NCBI GenBank assembly: GCA_031835245.1
Contig: JAVKOQ010000551.1
Span: 1-28,206, forward strand
Length of the DNA: 28,206 nt
Reading direction: 5' to 3'
Origin: Balamuthia mandrillaris
Taxonomy: Eukaryota; Discosea; Longamoebia; Balamuthiidae
The notes under the pieces were generated by a model. That model did not search any database and had not been told where the DNA came from. It worked only from the letters and a program-made list of their open reading frames with translations. Shown piece by piece: positions 16,801 through 25,741 of the stretch (the stretch's first letter is position 1; every line of letters begins with the position of its first letter). Both the position numbers and the translations under genes were made by a program.

Positions 16801-19517
16801 TCCTGCAACTTTTGGCTGATGATGACACATCCAGCGAATGATGGAGAGATCATGGCGGTTTCATCAGGTGCACTGGCGGGAGGTCAAGGTAAGTAGCCTT
16901 GTCCCTTCTTCCTCTTCGGAACAAAACATGCATGGTCTTTTATAATCTTTGTTCCTGCTTCCCTTCCACTTTTGCAGCTTCAGGTGGCAGCGAGATCAAA
17001 GCTACTAGTTCAGGTGCCAGCGCCTTTGGTTATGGTGCTTACTCCTCTTCCTCCTCTTCTCTCTTTTTTCTGCTCCTCTTTGAATATTAAACGCACTCCT
17101 TTTCACTCTTTGTTCCCACTTTTGCAGCTGACGGTGATACTGGCGAGATCATAGCTAATAGTCCAGGTGCCAGTGCATTTGGTTTTGGTGCTTAGCCCTC
17201 TTCCTCCTCTCCTCTTTTTTCTGCTCCTCTTGTTCCTTCTGCTTCTCCCCCTCTTCCTCCTTGTCCTTGTGCTTTGGCTGATGATGATGACACATCCAGC
17301 GTATGATGGAGCTATCAGTGCGGTTTCATCAGGTGCACTGGCCGGAGGTCATGGTAAGCAGCCTTGTCCCTTCTCCCTCTTTGCAGCATCACATGCACGG
17401 TCTTTTACACTCTTTGTTCCTGCTTCTCTTCCACTTTCGCAGCTCAAAGTGGCAGCGAGATCACGGCTAGTAGTTCTGGCGCTAGTGCGTTTGGTTATGG
17501 TGCTTTGTCTCTTCCTCTTCCTCTCCTCTCTTTTTTCTGCTCCTCTTGGAATATTAAACCTACCCTCTGCAATCTTTGTTCCTACTTTGCAGCTGAAGGT
17601 AACACTGGCGAGATCATGGCTGCTGGTGCAGGTGCCAGTGCGTTTGGTTATGGTGCTTACTCCTCTTCCTCCTCTCCTCTCTTTTTTCTGCTCCTTCTCC
17701 TCTTCCTCCTTCTCCTTCTCCTCCTCCCCCTCTCCCTCCTGCAACTTTTGGCTGATGATGACACATTCAGCAAATGATGGAGAGATCAGGGCGGTTTCAT
17801 CAGGTGCACTGGCCGGAGGTCATGGTAAGCAGCCTTGCCCCTTCCCCTTCTTCCTCTTTGGAACATCGATTGTACAGTCTTTTACACTCTTTGTTCCTGC
17901 TTCTCTTCCACTTTTGCAGCTCAAGGCAATACAAGCGAGATTTTAGCTTCTGGTTCAGGTGCCATTGCGTTTGGTTATGGTGCTTAGCCCTCTTCCTCCT
18001 CTCCTTTGTTTTCTGCTCCTCTTCTTCCTTCCCTTCTTCCTCCTGCAACTTTTGGCTGATGATGACACATTCAGTGAATGAGGGAGAGATCAGGGCGGTT
18101 GCATCAGGTGCACTGGCCGGAGGTTATGGTAAGCAGCCTTGTCCCTTCTTTCTCTTCGGAACATCACATGCACGGTCTTTTACACTCTTTGTTCCTGCTT
18201 CTTCTGCTTTTGCAGCTCAAGGTGACTGTGAGATCTTAGCTGCTAGTTCTGGTGCCAGCGCATTTGGTTATGGTGCTTACTCCTCTTCTACTTCAACTTT
18301 GCTTATCCGCTTCTCTTTCTCCTCCTCTGTGTGCTTTTGCTGACGGTGACACATCCAGCAAATGATGGAGCTATCAGGGCGGTTTCATCAGGTGCAGCGG
18401 CGGGAGGTTATGGTAAGCAGCCTTGTCCCTTCTCCCTCTTTGGAACATCGAATGCACAGTCTTTTACACTCTTTGTTCCTGCTTCTCTTCCACTTTTGCA
18501 GCTCAAGATGACAGCGAGATCACGGCTAGTAGTTCTGGTTCCAGCGCATTTGGTTATGGTGCTTACTCCTCTTCCTCCTCTCCTCTTTTTCTGCTCCTCT
18601 TGGAATATTAAACGCATACTCCTTTTCAATCTTTGTTTCTGCTTCCCTTTCACTCTTGCAGCTCAAGGTAATACAAGCGAGATTTTAGCTGCTGGTTCAG
18701 GTGCCAGTGCATTTGGTTATGGTGCTTACTCCTCTTCCTCCTCTCCTCTTTTTTCTGCTCCTCTTGTTTCTTCTGCTCCTTCTCCTCTTCCTCCTTGTCC
18801 TTGTGCTTTGGCTGATGAGGACACATTCAGCGGACGGCGGAGAGATCAGGGCGGTAGCATCAGGTGCACTGGCCAGAGGTTATGGTAAGCATTTTTTTTC
18901 CTTTTATTTTTTCCGGAATCCTTTGTTTCTTCTTTATTCACATATTATACACCACAAACAGCGACGAACTCACAAATATTGGCTGCTGGATCAGGAGCTC
19001 ATGCCTCTGGCTATGGTATGCTTTACATTCATTTTATAGGCACAAACCGCACTAAACATGAACAAAACATTAAGATGGCTCCGAAGGAGTCCTAGCTACC
19101 GACTTGGCTAGCTTTGCTCACGGCATCAACGTCGAGAGCCACGGTGTGGCCGAGGTGGTCTTTGGTGTTTGTAACAACCTCACCGCCTCTTCCGTTTTGG
19201 ACGCCATCTTCTCAGTGGGCGTTGGCACGCTTACAGGAGATGCCTGCACCAGCAGAGAGACAGCGTTTCTGATTTCCAGAACGGGAGAGGTGTACATCCA
19301 AGGTAGCCTCCAGGACAACCAGGATGGTCTCACCTTGAGGCGACTTGGAAGAAATAGCGAGGATGCCTCTGATGTTGCTGCGAGGCAAGAACAAGAGCTG
19401 AAAGAGCTGAAGGAGGAGGTGGAACAATTGAAGAAGGAGAGAGAGGCTTGGAAAGTGGAGATGGAAAGCTTGAAGGAGGAATTGAGAAGGATCGCTCTCT
19501 ACGTGAGTGCCAACTAG
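10848..19517 (+). CDS. Secreted beta-roll repeat protein (YadA/Hep_Hag head-like) with coiled-coil C terminus, 53 exons, about 1,254 aa
   Basis: Exon 1 (10848-11190) encodes a signal peptide (MNASSFLLSLLFSLVVGGCLA) and an N-terminal domain with Cys and two N-glycosylation sites (NGT, NGS). Exon 2 (about 11267-11419) opens the repeat region with EGSAAFGLDTTAVGSGSLAYG. Fifty tiny exons from 11515 to 19015 follow, each encoding 18-20 residues of the form IxAxxSGAxAxGYG. The last exon (19075-19517) has a cap (VFGVCNNLT...IFSVGVGT...AFLISRTGEVYIQGSL) and a roughly 45-residue coiled coil (QEQELKELKEEVEQLKKERE). Every internal junction is phase 1 and the joined frame closes exactly. The glycine/alanine pattern and the 'FSVGxGT...GEVYI' cap resemble beta-roll heads of bacterial trimeric adhesins and phage 'SHAEG' proteins, which bind surfaces. 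The coiled coil could trimerise. There is no transmembrane or GPI signal in the fully spliced form. The start of exon 2 is uncertain (alternative acceptor after 11269 or near 11300). Function as adhesin or cell-wall protein is inferred. Confidence 0.8.
11515..19015 (+). repeat. Array of 51 repeat exons with two intron families
   Basis: A exons (54 bp, ANEGAIRAVSSGALAGGYG-like) start at 11515, 11845, 12157, 12454, 12925, 13232, 13527, 13822, 14117, 14421, 14725, 15031, 15501, 15794, 16086, 16378, 16835, 17300, 17771, 18075, 18359 and 18831. B exons of 60 bp (AQGNTSEIMAAGAGASAFGYG-like) start at 11656, 11988, 12300, 12757, 13074, 13965, 14569, 14873, 15337, 15637, 16671, 17128, 17593, 17920 and 18662. 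B exons of 57 bp (GDSEI type) start at 12594, 13375, 13670, 14258, 15174, 15937, 16226, 16521, 16978, 17443, 18216 and 18502. A diverged 54-bp exon lies at 18962-19015; together with exon 2 this makes 51-52 repeat exons. A introns (about 87-92 bp) begin GTAAGCAG. B introns (about 95-130 bp) begin GTGCTTAC, are extremely pyrimidine-rich and end CTGATGATGACACATCCAG, with CTGAT as the likely branch site. Confidence 0.9.
13271..13971 (+). repeat. Perfect 295-bp tandem duplication (about 2.4 copies)
   Basis: The sequence from 13271 repeats without visible change at +295 bp through 13971. It covers an A intron, a B57 exon, a B intron and an A exon, including all intron bases. Because introns are identical too, the duplication is very recent, gene-converted or an assembly artefact. 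The other units of the array differ at many positions. Confidence 0.92.
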
Positions 19518-19664
19518 TTCACGTTGGCAACAAAACATTCCAAACCATCATAAAAATCTCTTTCGCTAAGCTTTGGATGTCTTTTACAAAAGTAATGCCA
19601 CTTAAGAGAGAGCTGGAGAGGGAGAAACTGAGTTACGCAGGAAATTAAAGAGAAAGAACTTGTA
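19518..19664. other. Short convergent 3' region
   Basis: This 147-bp stretch separates the stops of the repeat-exon gene (+) and the SH3 gene (-). It must hold both 3' ends. No separate gene is visible. Confidence 0.6.
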
Positions 19665-22600
19665 TCAATTGAAAACATCTCTCCCTGTCTTCTTCAACTG
19701 GAAGGTATTGGGTTTCGGTTGGAGGTCTTCCACGGAACGAACCAGTTTCTTCATTTCAACCGCCATCTTCTCTACATCGCTCTCGATCTTCCGGTGAAGC
19801 ACCTCTAACTCTCTTCTAGCTCTCGTTTCGTTCCTTTGAGCTTCATCCAGCACATCCAACCTCTTTTCCACCTCAGCAAAAGAAGACGACGAAGAAAGGA
19901 GAGACGACGACACAGATGCTGTGGTAGAAAGACTACTTGAAGATTGTGAGGGCAAAGGGGAAGAATCCGAAGTGATGGAGGATGAAGAGAGAGGGGGAGC
20001 TGAAGAAGGAATAGGAGGATACGGCAAAGGAGGTCGAGGAAGGGGTCCCCTGGTGACCGAAAGTGGTTGTCGGCCTTGTCTTCTGTTCAGCAATTCCTCT
20101 TGTTTCTGGCCGAGTTCTTCCATCTGTTTGCGTAGATGTGCGTACCTCCCCTCTTCTTGCTTTCTTTGGAGCTTTTCCTCTTCCACATTGGCCTTGAGTT
20201 CCTGTAGTTCAGCCTCCAAACGTTGCATAGTCTCTTGCCCATCCAATTGTTGCTCTGGTGCTGGGCGTTGTTGTAAAACGAAGGTGGCGGCAGTTGCAGC
20301 GGAAGCAGAAGTTTGTACCTGGATGCTAAGCTCATCGATCCGCTGTTCTAACTCACTGTTTCGGTTCACCTGGTGTCGCAACGCGGCAACTTCTTCCATC
20401 AACTCCATTCTTTGCATCGTTTCCTGAGCCAGCAGTTCTCTCAACTGCGTGATGATCGCCATTGCCTCTTCTCCGTGCTGCTGTTGATGTTGAAGAGCTC
20501 GTTGTTGCTGCTGCTGTTGAAGCTTGTTTGCGTGTAACTCTTTTCTCATCTCTTCCAACGCTTTGGTCATTTCTTTCATCTGCGTTGACCATTCCGAAGA
20601 TATATGCCCTCCGCTCTGTACCACTGCACTGGAGGAGGATTGAAGGCGTGGAGTCGAGGTAGAAGAGGAAACAGCTGAAGAAGCCTTTTTGGACTTCTTC
20701 TTCTGCTTCTTCTTGGTGCTGTCCTTCAGCGCTTGCGATGATGATACAGTTACGGTGGACAGCTCTCTGGAGGAAGCTGAGGAGGAGACAGAGGAGGAGG
20801 AAACCGTTTCCAAAGAGTACGTCGACGGGGAAGCGGGAACCACCAGTTCCACAAAGGCTTTCGGAAAGTGTCCGATCCTGCCTCCCTTCTTCTCTCCCAG
20901 CCACCATTCTCCTGGGGGCATCTCCAGCACTTGGACGACCTCCCCTTCCACAATGCTGAGTTCAGACTCTGCCTGAGCATCATAGGGCCACAACACCTTT
21001 GCCGTGGGTGTTGTTGTCGTGGTCGAGAAGGTATTGTTGCTGTGGTTTTGAGGCTCTGAGGGGGAAGATGCAGAAGCAGAGGTCATGGAGGAGGATGAGG
21101 AGGTGGCAGCGTCGCTTTTAGACTGTTTGCCTGCTATTGCTTTGTGCCTGTCGCTGCTGCTACTGCTTGTTAGTGCTTTCTCATTCTTTGGCCTCTTTTT
21201 GGTCTTCTTCCTTTCGTCTGGCTTGGCATCTCTCTTGCCTCGCTGACCTTCCGTGCTTTTCTTCCCTTTTGCTTTCTTCCCTTTTGTTTTCTTGGGAGGT
21301 TTTTCTTTCTTTTGCTTCTCGTCTTCAGCTTTGGTGTCTTGGCTCCTCCTCGTTTCCTGTTCCGCTTGCTCTCGTTCTTCCCTTTCTCTTCTCGTTCGTG
21401 CGCTGTCTCTCTCAGTTGGAATGTCGGTGGTGGCTGAGGTCGTTCGCTGCAACACGTCTTCCTTCTGTGCTCGTCCTTCGTCTCTTGCTGTTGTCTCGTC
21501 TTCCACCCGAACAAAAGAGCTCGGAAAGTGCCCAACCGAACCTCCTATCGCAAGCTCTCCTTTCCACCAGCCTGTTTCACTCAGCTTCTCCACGACCAGC
21601 ACAGCATCCCCCGTGAACGCCGTCAGTTCGCTGGCTGTCTTGCCCACATAGTCTTGCACAAAGACCGCTCTAAACGGCGTTCCTTTGACTTGTTTTGTCT
21701 CTGGTTCCTCTTTCTCTTGTTTGCCCGGCTCCTGCTCCTCTTGTTTGCCGTCGTTCGCGGATGCTGTAGTTGTTGTTTGGGGTTCCTCGGTTCTGGCTAA
21801 AGACAAGTCCGTGGTGACATAACTTGCAGGAAAGTGCCCTTCTCTACGAAGAAGGTCGCTCTCTAGACACCCCAGCCACCAGCTGTCCTCTCCTCCCGTG
21901 TTGTCAAACACCGACAGCAGCTCCCCCGCTTTGAAAGAGAGCTCGCTCTCGGTCGTTCCCTCGTAGTCGTACAACGCCTTCACCTTGCAAACCACCTCCG
22001 CCTTCTGATAGCTTGAAGAAGGCGCACCCGCGAGAGGCGAATCAGGACGAGAAGCAGCTTCCTCTGTTGCATCTTCTTCATCTTTCTTTCCGTCTGCTTC
22101 ATCCACCAGTTCCACATAGCTTGCCGGAAAGAAGCCTTGTCGACCGGTGTCCATAAGCTCTCCCTTCCACCAGCCTCCGGTGTTCTCCTTCCTCTCCAAC
22201 ACACGTATAAGTGTCCCCACCGAGAGGGAGAGCTCAGTGTCGCTAAGGCCCTGGAAATCATACAAAGCAATTGCTGTGACTCCTGCCTCAGTTGGTACTG
22301 TTGGAGGTTTGACGGCCTCTCCTTCCCGCTCGGCTTCCTTCTTTACTACGTTCGTTTTGTGCAGGTCTTCTTCTGTTGGAGGAGTTTGCGGAGGTTTCGA
22401 CTCCTTGTTCAAGTCTTTTCGAGGAGGCCGGACCGGTAGAATGGTCGTTCCACCCCTTTTTATGTCCAAGAGATATCCATCGCTTTTGTTGAAGAGAAGG
22501 TCGTTTTTGGCTTTGTTGTTTTGGGGAACCTCTACCTCGTCACTCTCCCCATAGAGAAGGACCACGTGATCTTTCGGGAAGAGACCAGAGGAATGAGATA

Positions 22601-23054
22601 GCGAGGTTGAAGAGATGATGGTTCCTTTCCACCATCCCGTGGGATAACGGGTCTCTATCTGGATTATGTCTCCCGGTTTGAAGGATAACTGGTTGCCCGT
22701 ACCTCTGAATGTTTTGATGGCTTTACAGCGCTGAGAAGGAGAGGCCGACGACGAGGTTGAGCGGTTGACAGCAAGAGAATGACGATGGTTCACGCTCTTG
22801 TGACCAGAGTTTATTTTAGCTGGTGCGCCATCGAATGTGGCTGTCTCTCGCACGTAGCTTCCAGGAAAGATGCCCTTCCTGCCCGGCGTACCGCTGCTGT
22901 CGTGGATGCTGCCTACCCACCAACCGTTGTTGAACTTCTGATAGACGGTTACAGTTTGGCCGGGTTGAATGGAAAGGTCCTTGGAGCCCTCCCCCGTCTT
23001 GCCCGTCCATGCGAACACCACCTCCGCCAAACCGATCGGTTGACCCGATGCCAT
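19665..23054 (-). CDS. Six-SH3-domain scaffold protein with coiled coil, intronless, 1,129 aa
   Basis: SH3 domains bind Pro-rich ligands and assemble actin, endocytic or signalling complexes under the plasma membrane. Six are visible by their ALYDY, WWxG and FPxxYV motifs: residues about 8-69 (NNGWWVGS, GIFPGSYV), 108-167 (TGWWKGT), 258-318 (ALYDFQG, GGWWKGEL, GFFPASYVELV), 355-415 (ALYDYEG, DSWWLGC, HFPASYV), 460-518 (QDYVG, TGWWKGEL, HFPSSFV) and 684-739 (LWPYDAQ, GEWWLGEKK, HFPKAFVELV). Domains 1 and 2 lack the usual ALYDY. Between domains 5 and 6 is a Lys/Glu/Ser-rich linker. Residues about 822-992 are a Gln-rich coiled coil. A Pro-rich stretch (PLPRPPLPYPPIP, about 1004-1016) could bind SH3 domains in cis or trans. 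A final helix runs over about 1060-1112. The SH3 array plus coiled coil recalls CD2AP/CIN85 (which have three SH3s), but orthology is not claimed. It is divergent from the SAM-like gene. Confidence 0.92.
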   Translation of the reverse strand: MASGQPIGLAEVVFAWTGKTGEGSKDLSIQPGQTVTVYQKFNNGWWVGSIHDSSGTPGRKGIFPGSYVRETATFDGAPAKINSGHKSVNHRHSLAVNRSTSSSASPSQRCKAIKTFRGTGNQLSFKPGDIIQIETRYPTGWWKGTIISSTSLSHSSGLFPKDHVVLLYGESDEVEVPQNNKAKNDLLFNKSDGYLLDIKRGGTTILPVRPPRKDLNKESKPPQTPPTEEDLHKTNVVKKEAEREGEAVKPPTVPTEAGVTAIALYDFQGLSDTELSLSVGTLIRVLERKENTGGWWKGELMDTGRQGFFPASYVELVDEADGKKDEEDATEEAASRPDSPLAGAPSSSYQKAEVVCKVKALYDYEGTTESELSFKAGELLSVFDNTGGEDSWWLGCLESDLLRREGHFPASYVTTDLSLARTEEPQTTTTASANDGKQEEQEPGKQEKEEPETKQVKGTPFRAVFVQDYVGKTASELTAFTGDAVLVVEKLSETGWWKGELAIGGSVGHFPSSFVRVEDETTARDEGRAQKEDVLQRTTSATTDIPTERDSARTRREREEREQAEQETRRSQDTKAEDEKQKKEKPPKKTKGKKAKGKKSTEGQRGKRDAKPDERKKTKKRPKNEKALTSSSSSDRHKAIAGKQSKSDAATSSSSSMTSASASSPSEPQNHSNNTFSTTTTTPTAKVLWPYDAQAESELSIVEGEVVQVLEMPPGEWWLGEKKGGRIGHFPKAFVELVVPASPSTYSLETVSSSSVSSSASSRELSTVTVSSSQALKDSTKKKQKKKSKKASSAVSSSTSTPRLQSSSSAVVQSGGHISSEWSTQMKEMTKALEEMRKELHANKLQQQQQQRALQHQQQHGEEAMAIITQLRELLAQETMQRMELMEEVAALRHQVNRNSELEQRIDELSIQVQTSASAATAATFVLQQRPAPEQQLDGQETMQRLEAELQELKANVEEEKLQRKQEEGRYAHLRKQMEELGQKQEELLNRRQGRQPLSVTRGPLPRPPLPYPPIPSSAPPLSSSSITSDSSPLPSQSSSSLSTTASVSSSLLSSSSSFAEVEKRLDVLDEAQRNETRARRELEVLHRKIESDVEKMAVEMKKLVRSVEDLQPKPNTFQLKKTGRDVFN

Positions 23055-23524
23055 GTACGTTTCTTCCCTCTCCTCCTCTTTCTTTCTTGGTTTTTTTTTG
23101 TCGCGCGAAACGGCATGTCGACATTATTTTAGATTTCGCTGAAAATTAATAGAAGGGCCAATCGCCGCCTCCTAAAATATTATCCCCGAAACTCCGAATT
23201 TTTCTTTTTTCCGCGCGCCCCTTCGCGCAACTGTTAACAGGTTTTGTTTTTTTGTCGTCCAAACAACACTAAAAGGAGGCAAGGGGCGGCGAAAATAAAT
23301 AAATAAAAAGGGGGTGTTCAGCAAGAACAAGTTGTTAGGTTGAAGAAGAGGCCCTAGAAACGAAGATCTCTTTTATCGGGTCTCCTCAATAATCCTTGCT
23401 GCTACAATTTTTTTTTTGTGTTTTTCATCCAGTGTGTTCTCCTCTGTACTCGTATTTGTTTTTTTTTTTGTAAGTTGGTGGAGATAGTGATTACTCAAGA
23501 CAAGAAAAGTATTCTTCACAACAA
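23055..23524. promoter_or_regulatory. Divergent promoter region between the SH3 and SAM-like genes
   Basis: These 470 bp separate two divergent intronless genes. They contain TGTCGACA at 23116-23123 (62 bp from the SH3 ATG), a short inverted repeat CTGTTAACAG near 23230, an AATAAATAAATAAAAAGGGGG stretch near 23297-23317 that could act as a TATA-like element for the plus-strand gene, and T runs at 23408-23417 and 23459-23471. No coding frame is recognisable. Regulatory roles are inferred. Confidence 0.5.
23116..23123. promoter_or_regulatory. TGTCGACA palindrome, third copy
   Basis: This is the same 8-bp palindrome as at 800-807 and 10457-10464. Here it lies 62-69 bp upstream of the start codon of the SH3-scaffold gene. 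All three copies lie between genes. Confidence 0.3.
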
Positions 23525-25741
23525 ATGACTCACAGCTACACTCAAGAAGAGCTTCGCGAATTCGCCAAGCCCTACACCGAGGACAGAGACATAAAGTATA
23601 TGCTAGCCAACCGCAAGCGCCTCAAAGACGGCAAACTCTCCCGCATCACCTCCAAGCGAAAGCTGCAGGAGGTCCTAATACAGTTGGACGCCCCTCATCT
23701 CATCCCCGTTTTCTACGAGAATGTGGAAGACTACGATGTGCTCATGACATTGGAGGAGGAGGACCTCAAGTGGGTGCCAGGTGTGGACGACAAGTTGGCC
23801 AAGGCCATCGCCGCCGAGATACGACGCGCCAAAGAAGCCGGGGAGTATCCGCCCAGTGGCTTGGCAGCTTATGCTTCTAATATTGGAGAAGCGTTGGCCT
23901 CAGCTGCTGCCGGAGATAAGGAGAAGCAGGAGGAACAAAAGAAGAAGAAGGAGGAGGTGGAGGAGGAGCTGCGAAAAGAGGAGGAGGAAAAGGAGAAGAA
24001 AGCAGAGGAGAGGAAACAGAGGAGAGAGGAACATAACAACCGAAGGAGGGAGACCGAAGCGGAGGAGCAAAAGAAAAAGGAGGCAGAAGAGCAGAATAGG
24101 AAGGATGAAGAAGAAAAAAAGAGAAAGGAAGAGGAGAAGCGAAAGAAAAAGGAGGAGGAAGAGCATAAGAAAAAGGAAGACGAGGAAAAGAAAAAGAAGG
24201 AAGATGCAGAGCGAAAAAAGAAAGAGGAAGAGGAAAATAAACGCAAAAGTGAAAATAATAAGAGACAGCAGGACGACGAACAAAGGAAGAAACGAGTTGA
24301 AGAGAAGAGAGCAGAAGCCTTGGCTCAGCTGAAGGTGGAAGAACGGGCTTCGTCCTCCTCCACCAAACTGAGGAAAGGCACCAGAGACTTCACTGCAGAA
24401 GAAGAAAGCAAGGAGAGGAGACGAAAAGAACAGCGAGTGGAGTCGTTAAAGCAACGAAGAAGATCGATGCCTCTGGGAAGCTCCATCGATTCACCAGATG
24501 GTCTCTCTTTACAAGACGTGAAGGTCAGCGGCAAGTCAAAGGTTGGCATGAGCTCTCCTCGTGGCATATCCTCTTCCTCCCCTTCTACCAAAAAGACCTC
24601 GCCCTCTTCTGCTGGTTGGGTAAAAGCATCCCCGGATACCAGCGGCGACCATCTGCCTTCCATCACGATAACTTCATCGTCCGCCTCTTCTTCCTCTGAC
24701 TCTCACTACCATTCTTCATCAGCTGACAAGAAAGACAAGAAAACCGATAAGAAGGAGAAGGCCGGTTCTTCTGTAACCTCTGCTTCTTCTCCCTCTGCTC
24801 TTTCCGAACAAAAATCCAAAGAAGGGTTGTTACTCCAACAACACCAACTCCATAAGTCGATGCCATTGGAAGAGGATTTGGCTGAGGCCCGGCGAAAGGC
24901 CCTTAACCGCAAGGCCATCAAGAGGATCTACCGAGGGAGCGGCATCGCTTTGGCTGATGTCCGTCGACTGAACTCCTCCTCGGATGTTCACAACAACATC
25001 AAAGAACTCAAGGGAGGGTCCTCCATCTCTCCGAACTTTAGGAACGCAGAGCGCATCCGAGCAAGCAGCACCCTCTCTCCTCGCGAAGGAGAGATACTGC
25101 TTCAACATCAGCCACAGAAGCTCTTTGCATCCTCCAACGCTGTTGGCATGGACGACGGTACCGGCAACAACCTCCCTCGAAGCAAGTCTGATATGGCTAT
25201 TCCAGGCACAACCCCGTCTTCCCCCTTGGCTTCCTCCTCAGCGAAAGAGGAGGACAAAGACGCAAAGAAAAAGAATAGCAGCCATAGCAGTGGCAAAAAG
25301 ACGAAAGAAAACCCCAACATGGACGCCACAAAGGAAGAGGAGAGAGCCATCTCGGAACTTTTGGCTCTGGATGAGGAGATACAGAGGCAGAAGGAGCAGA
25401 CAGCAAAGATCAAGGACGAGAAGTTGAGAAAGGAAGAGGAGGAGAGACAGAAACTGGAGTGGGAGAAGCGAAAGCATGCCTTGCATCGAAAGAGGGAGAC
25501 GGAGGAGAAGAAGAGAAAAGAGATGATGAGAAAACGGAGAGAGGAAGTGGAGGAGATCAACAGGATGCTACAGGAGAATGCAGAGCAGCAACAAGCTTTG
25601 AAACAGACCCAACAGCAATCGAGGAACGGCGGAGGCAGCAACAACGGACACAGCAGCAAAGAGGAGAAGGGAGAAAGGTTGCTCTCACCACGTTCAAAGC
25701 ATCACCACGGTGAGAAAAGAGGAGAGAAGAAAGAAAAGTGA
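23525..25741 (+). CDS. SAM-like domain plus long charged-helix protein, intronless, 738 aa
   Basis: The ATG at 23525 starts a single 738-codon frame. Residues about 43-110 form a compact helical domain: KRKLQEVLIQLDAPHLIPVF, then DYDVLMTLEEEDLKWVPG and DDKLAKAIAAEIRRAKEAG. Spacing and hydrophobic pattern (leucine pairs, 'DxLMxLxEEDLKxV') match SAM domains, which mediate homo- or hetero-oligomerisation. Residues about 132-275 are almost wholly E/K/R and predict a long coiled coil or stable single alpha-helix. A Ser-rich central part follows (about 276-600), with a basic helix (EARRKALNRKAIKRIYRG) in the middle, and a second charged coiled coil (about 610-700) precedes a Gln/Asn/His-rich tail. 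The design suggests a cytoskeletal or membrane-cortex linker. No enzyme motif is seen. It shares a promoter region with the SH3 scaffold gene, so a joint role is a guess. Confidence 0.8.
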   Translation: MTHSYTQEELREFAKPYTEDRDIKYMLANRKRLKDGKLSRITSKRKLQEVLIQLDAPHLIPVFYENVEDYDVLMTLEEEDLKWVPGVDDKLAKAIAAEIRRAKEAGEYPPSGLAAYASNIGEALASAAAGDKEKQEEQKKKKEEVEEELRKEEEEKEKKAEERKQRREEHNNRRRETEAEEQKKKEAEEQNRKDEEEKKRKEEEKRKKKEEEEHKKKEDEEKKKKEDAERKKKEEEENKRKSENNKRQQDDEQRKKRVEEKRAEALAQLKVEERASSSSTKLRKGTRDFTAEEESKERRRKEQRVESLKQRRRSMPLGSSIDSPDGLSLQDVKVSGKSKVGMSSPRGISSSSPSTKKTSPSSAGWVKASPDTSGDHLPSITITSSSASSSSDSHYHSSSADKKDKKTDKKEKAGSSVTSASSPSALSEQKSKEGLLLQQHQLHKSMPLEEDLAEARRKALNRKAIKRIYRGSGIALADVRRLNSSSDVHNNIKELKGGSSISPNFRNAERIRASSTLSPREGEILLQHQPQKLFASSNAVGMDDGTGNNLPRSKSDMAIPGTTPSSPLASSSAKEEDKDAKKKNSSHSSGKKTKENPNMDATKEEERAISELLALDEEIQRQKEQTAKIKDEKLRKEEEERQKLEWEKRKHALHRKRETEEKKRKEMMRKRREEVEEINRMLQENAEQQQALKQTQQQSRNGGGSNNGHSSKEEKGERLLSPRSKHHHGEKRGEKKEK

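Noticed and set aside
11515-19015. CRISPR array or satellite DNA as an explanation for the regular repeats
   Set aside because: The units are coding exons with conserved splice sites and a frame that closes across all junctions. Unit lengths vary, and there is no repeat-spacer pattern.
23869-24283. Ser/Phe- and Leu-rich minus-strand frames opposite the SAM-like gene
   Set aside because: They are the antisense of the E/K-rich coiled-coil coding sequence and show no independent features.
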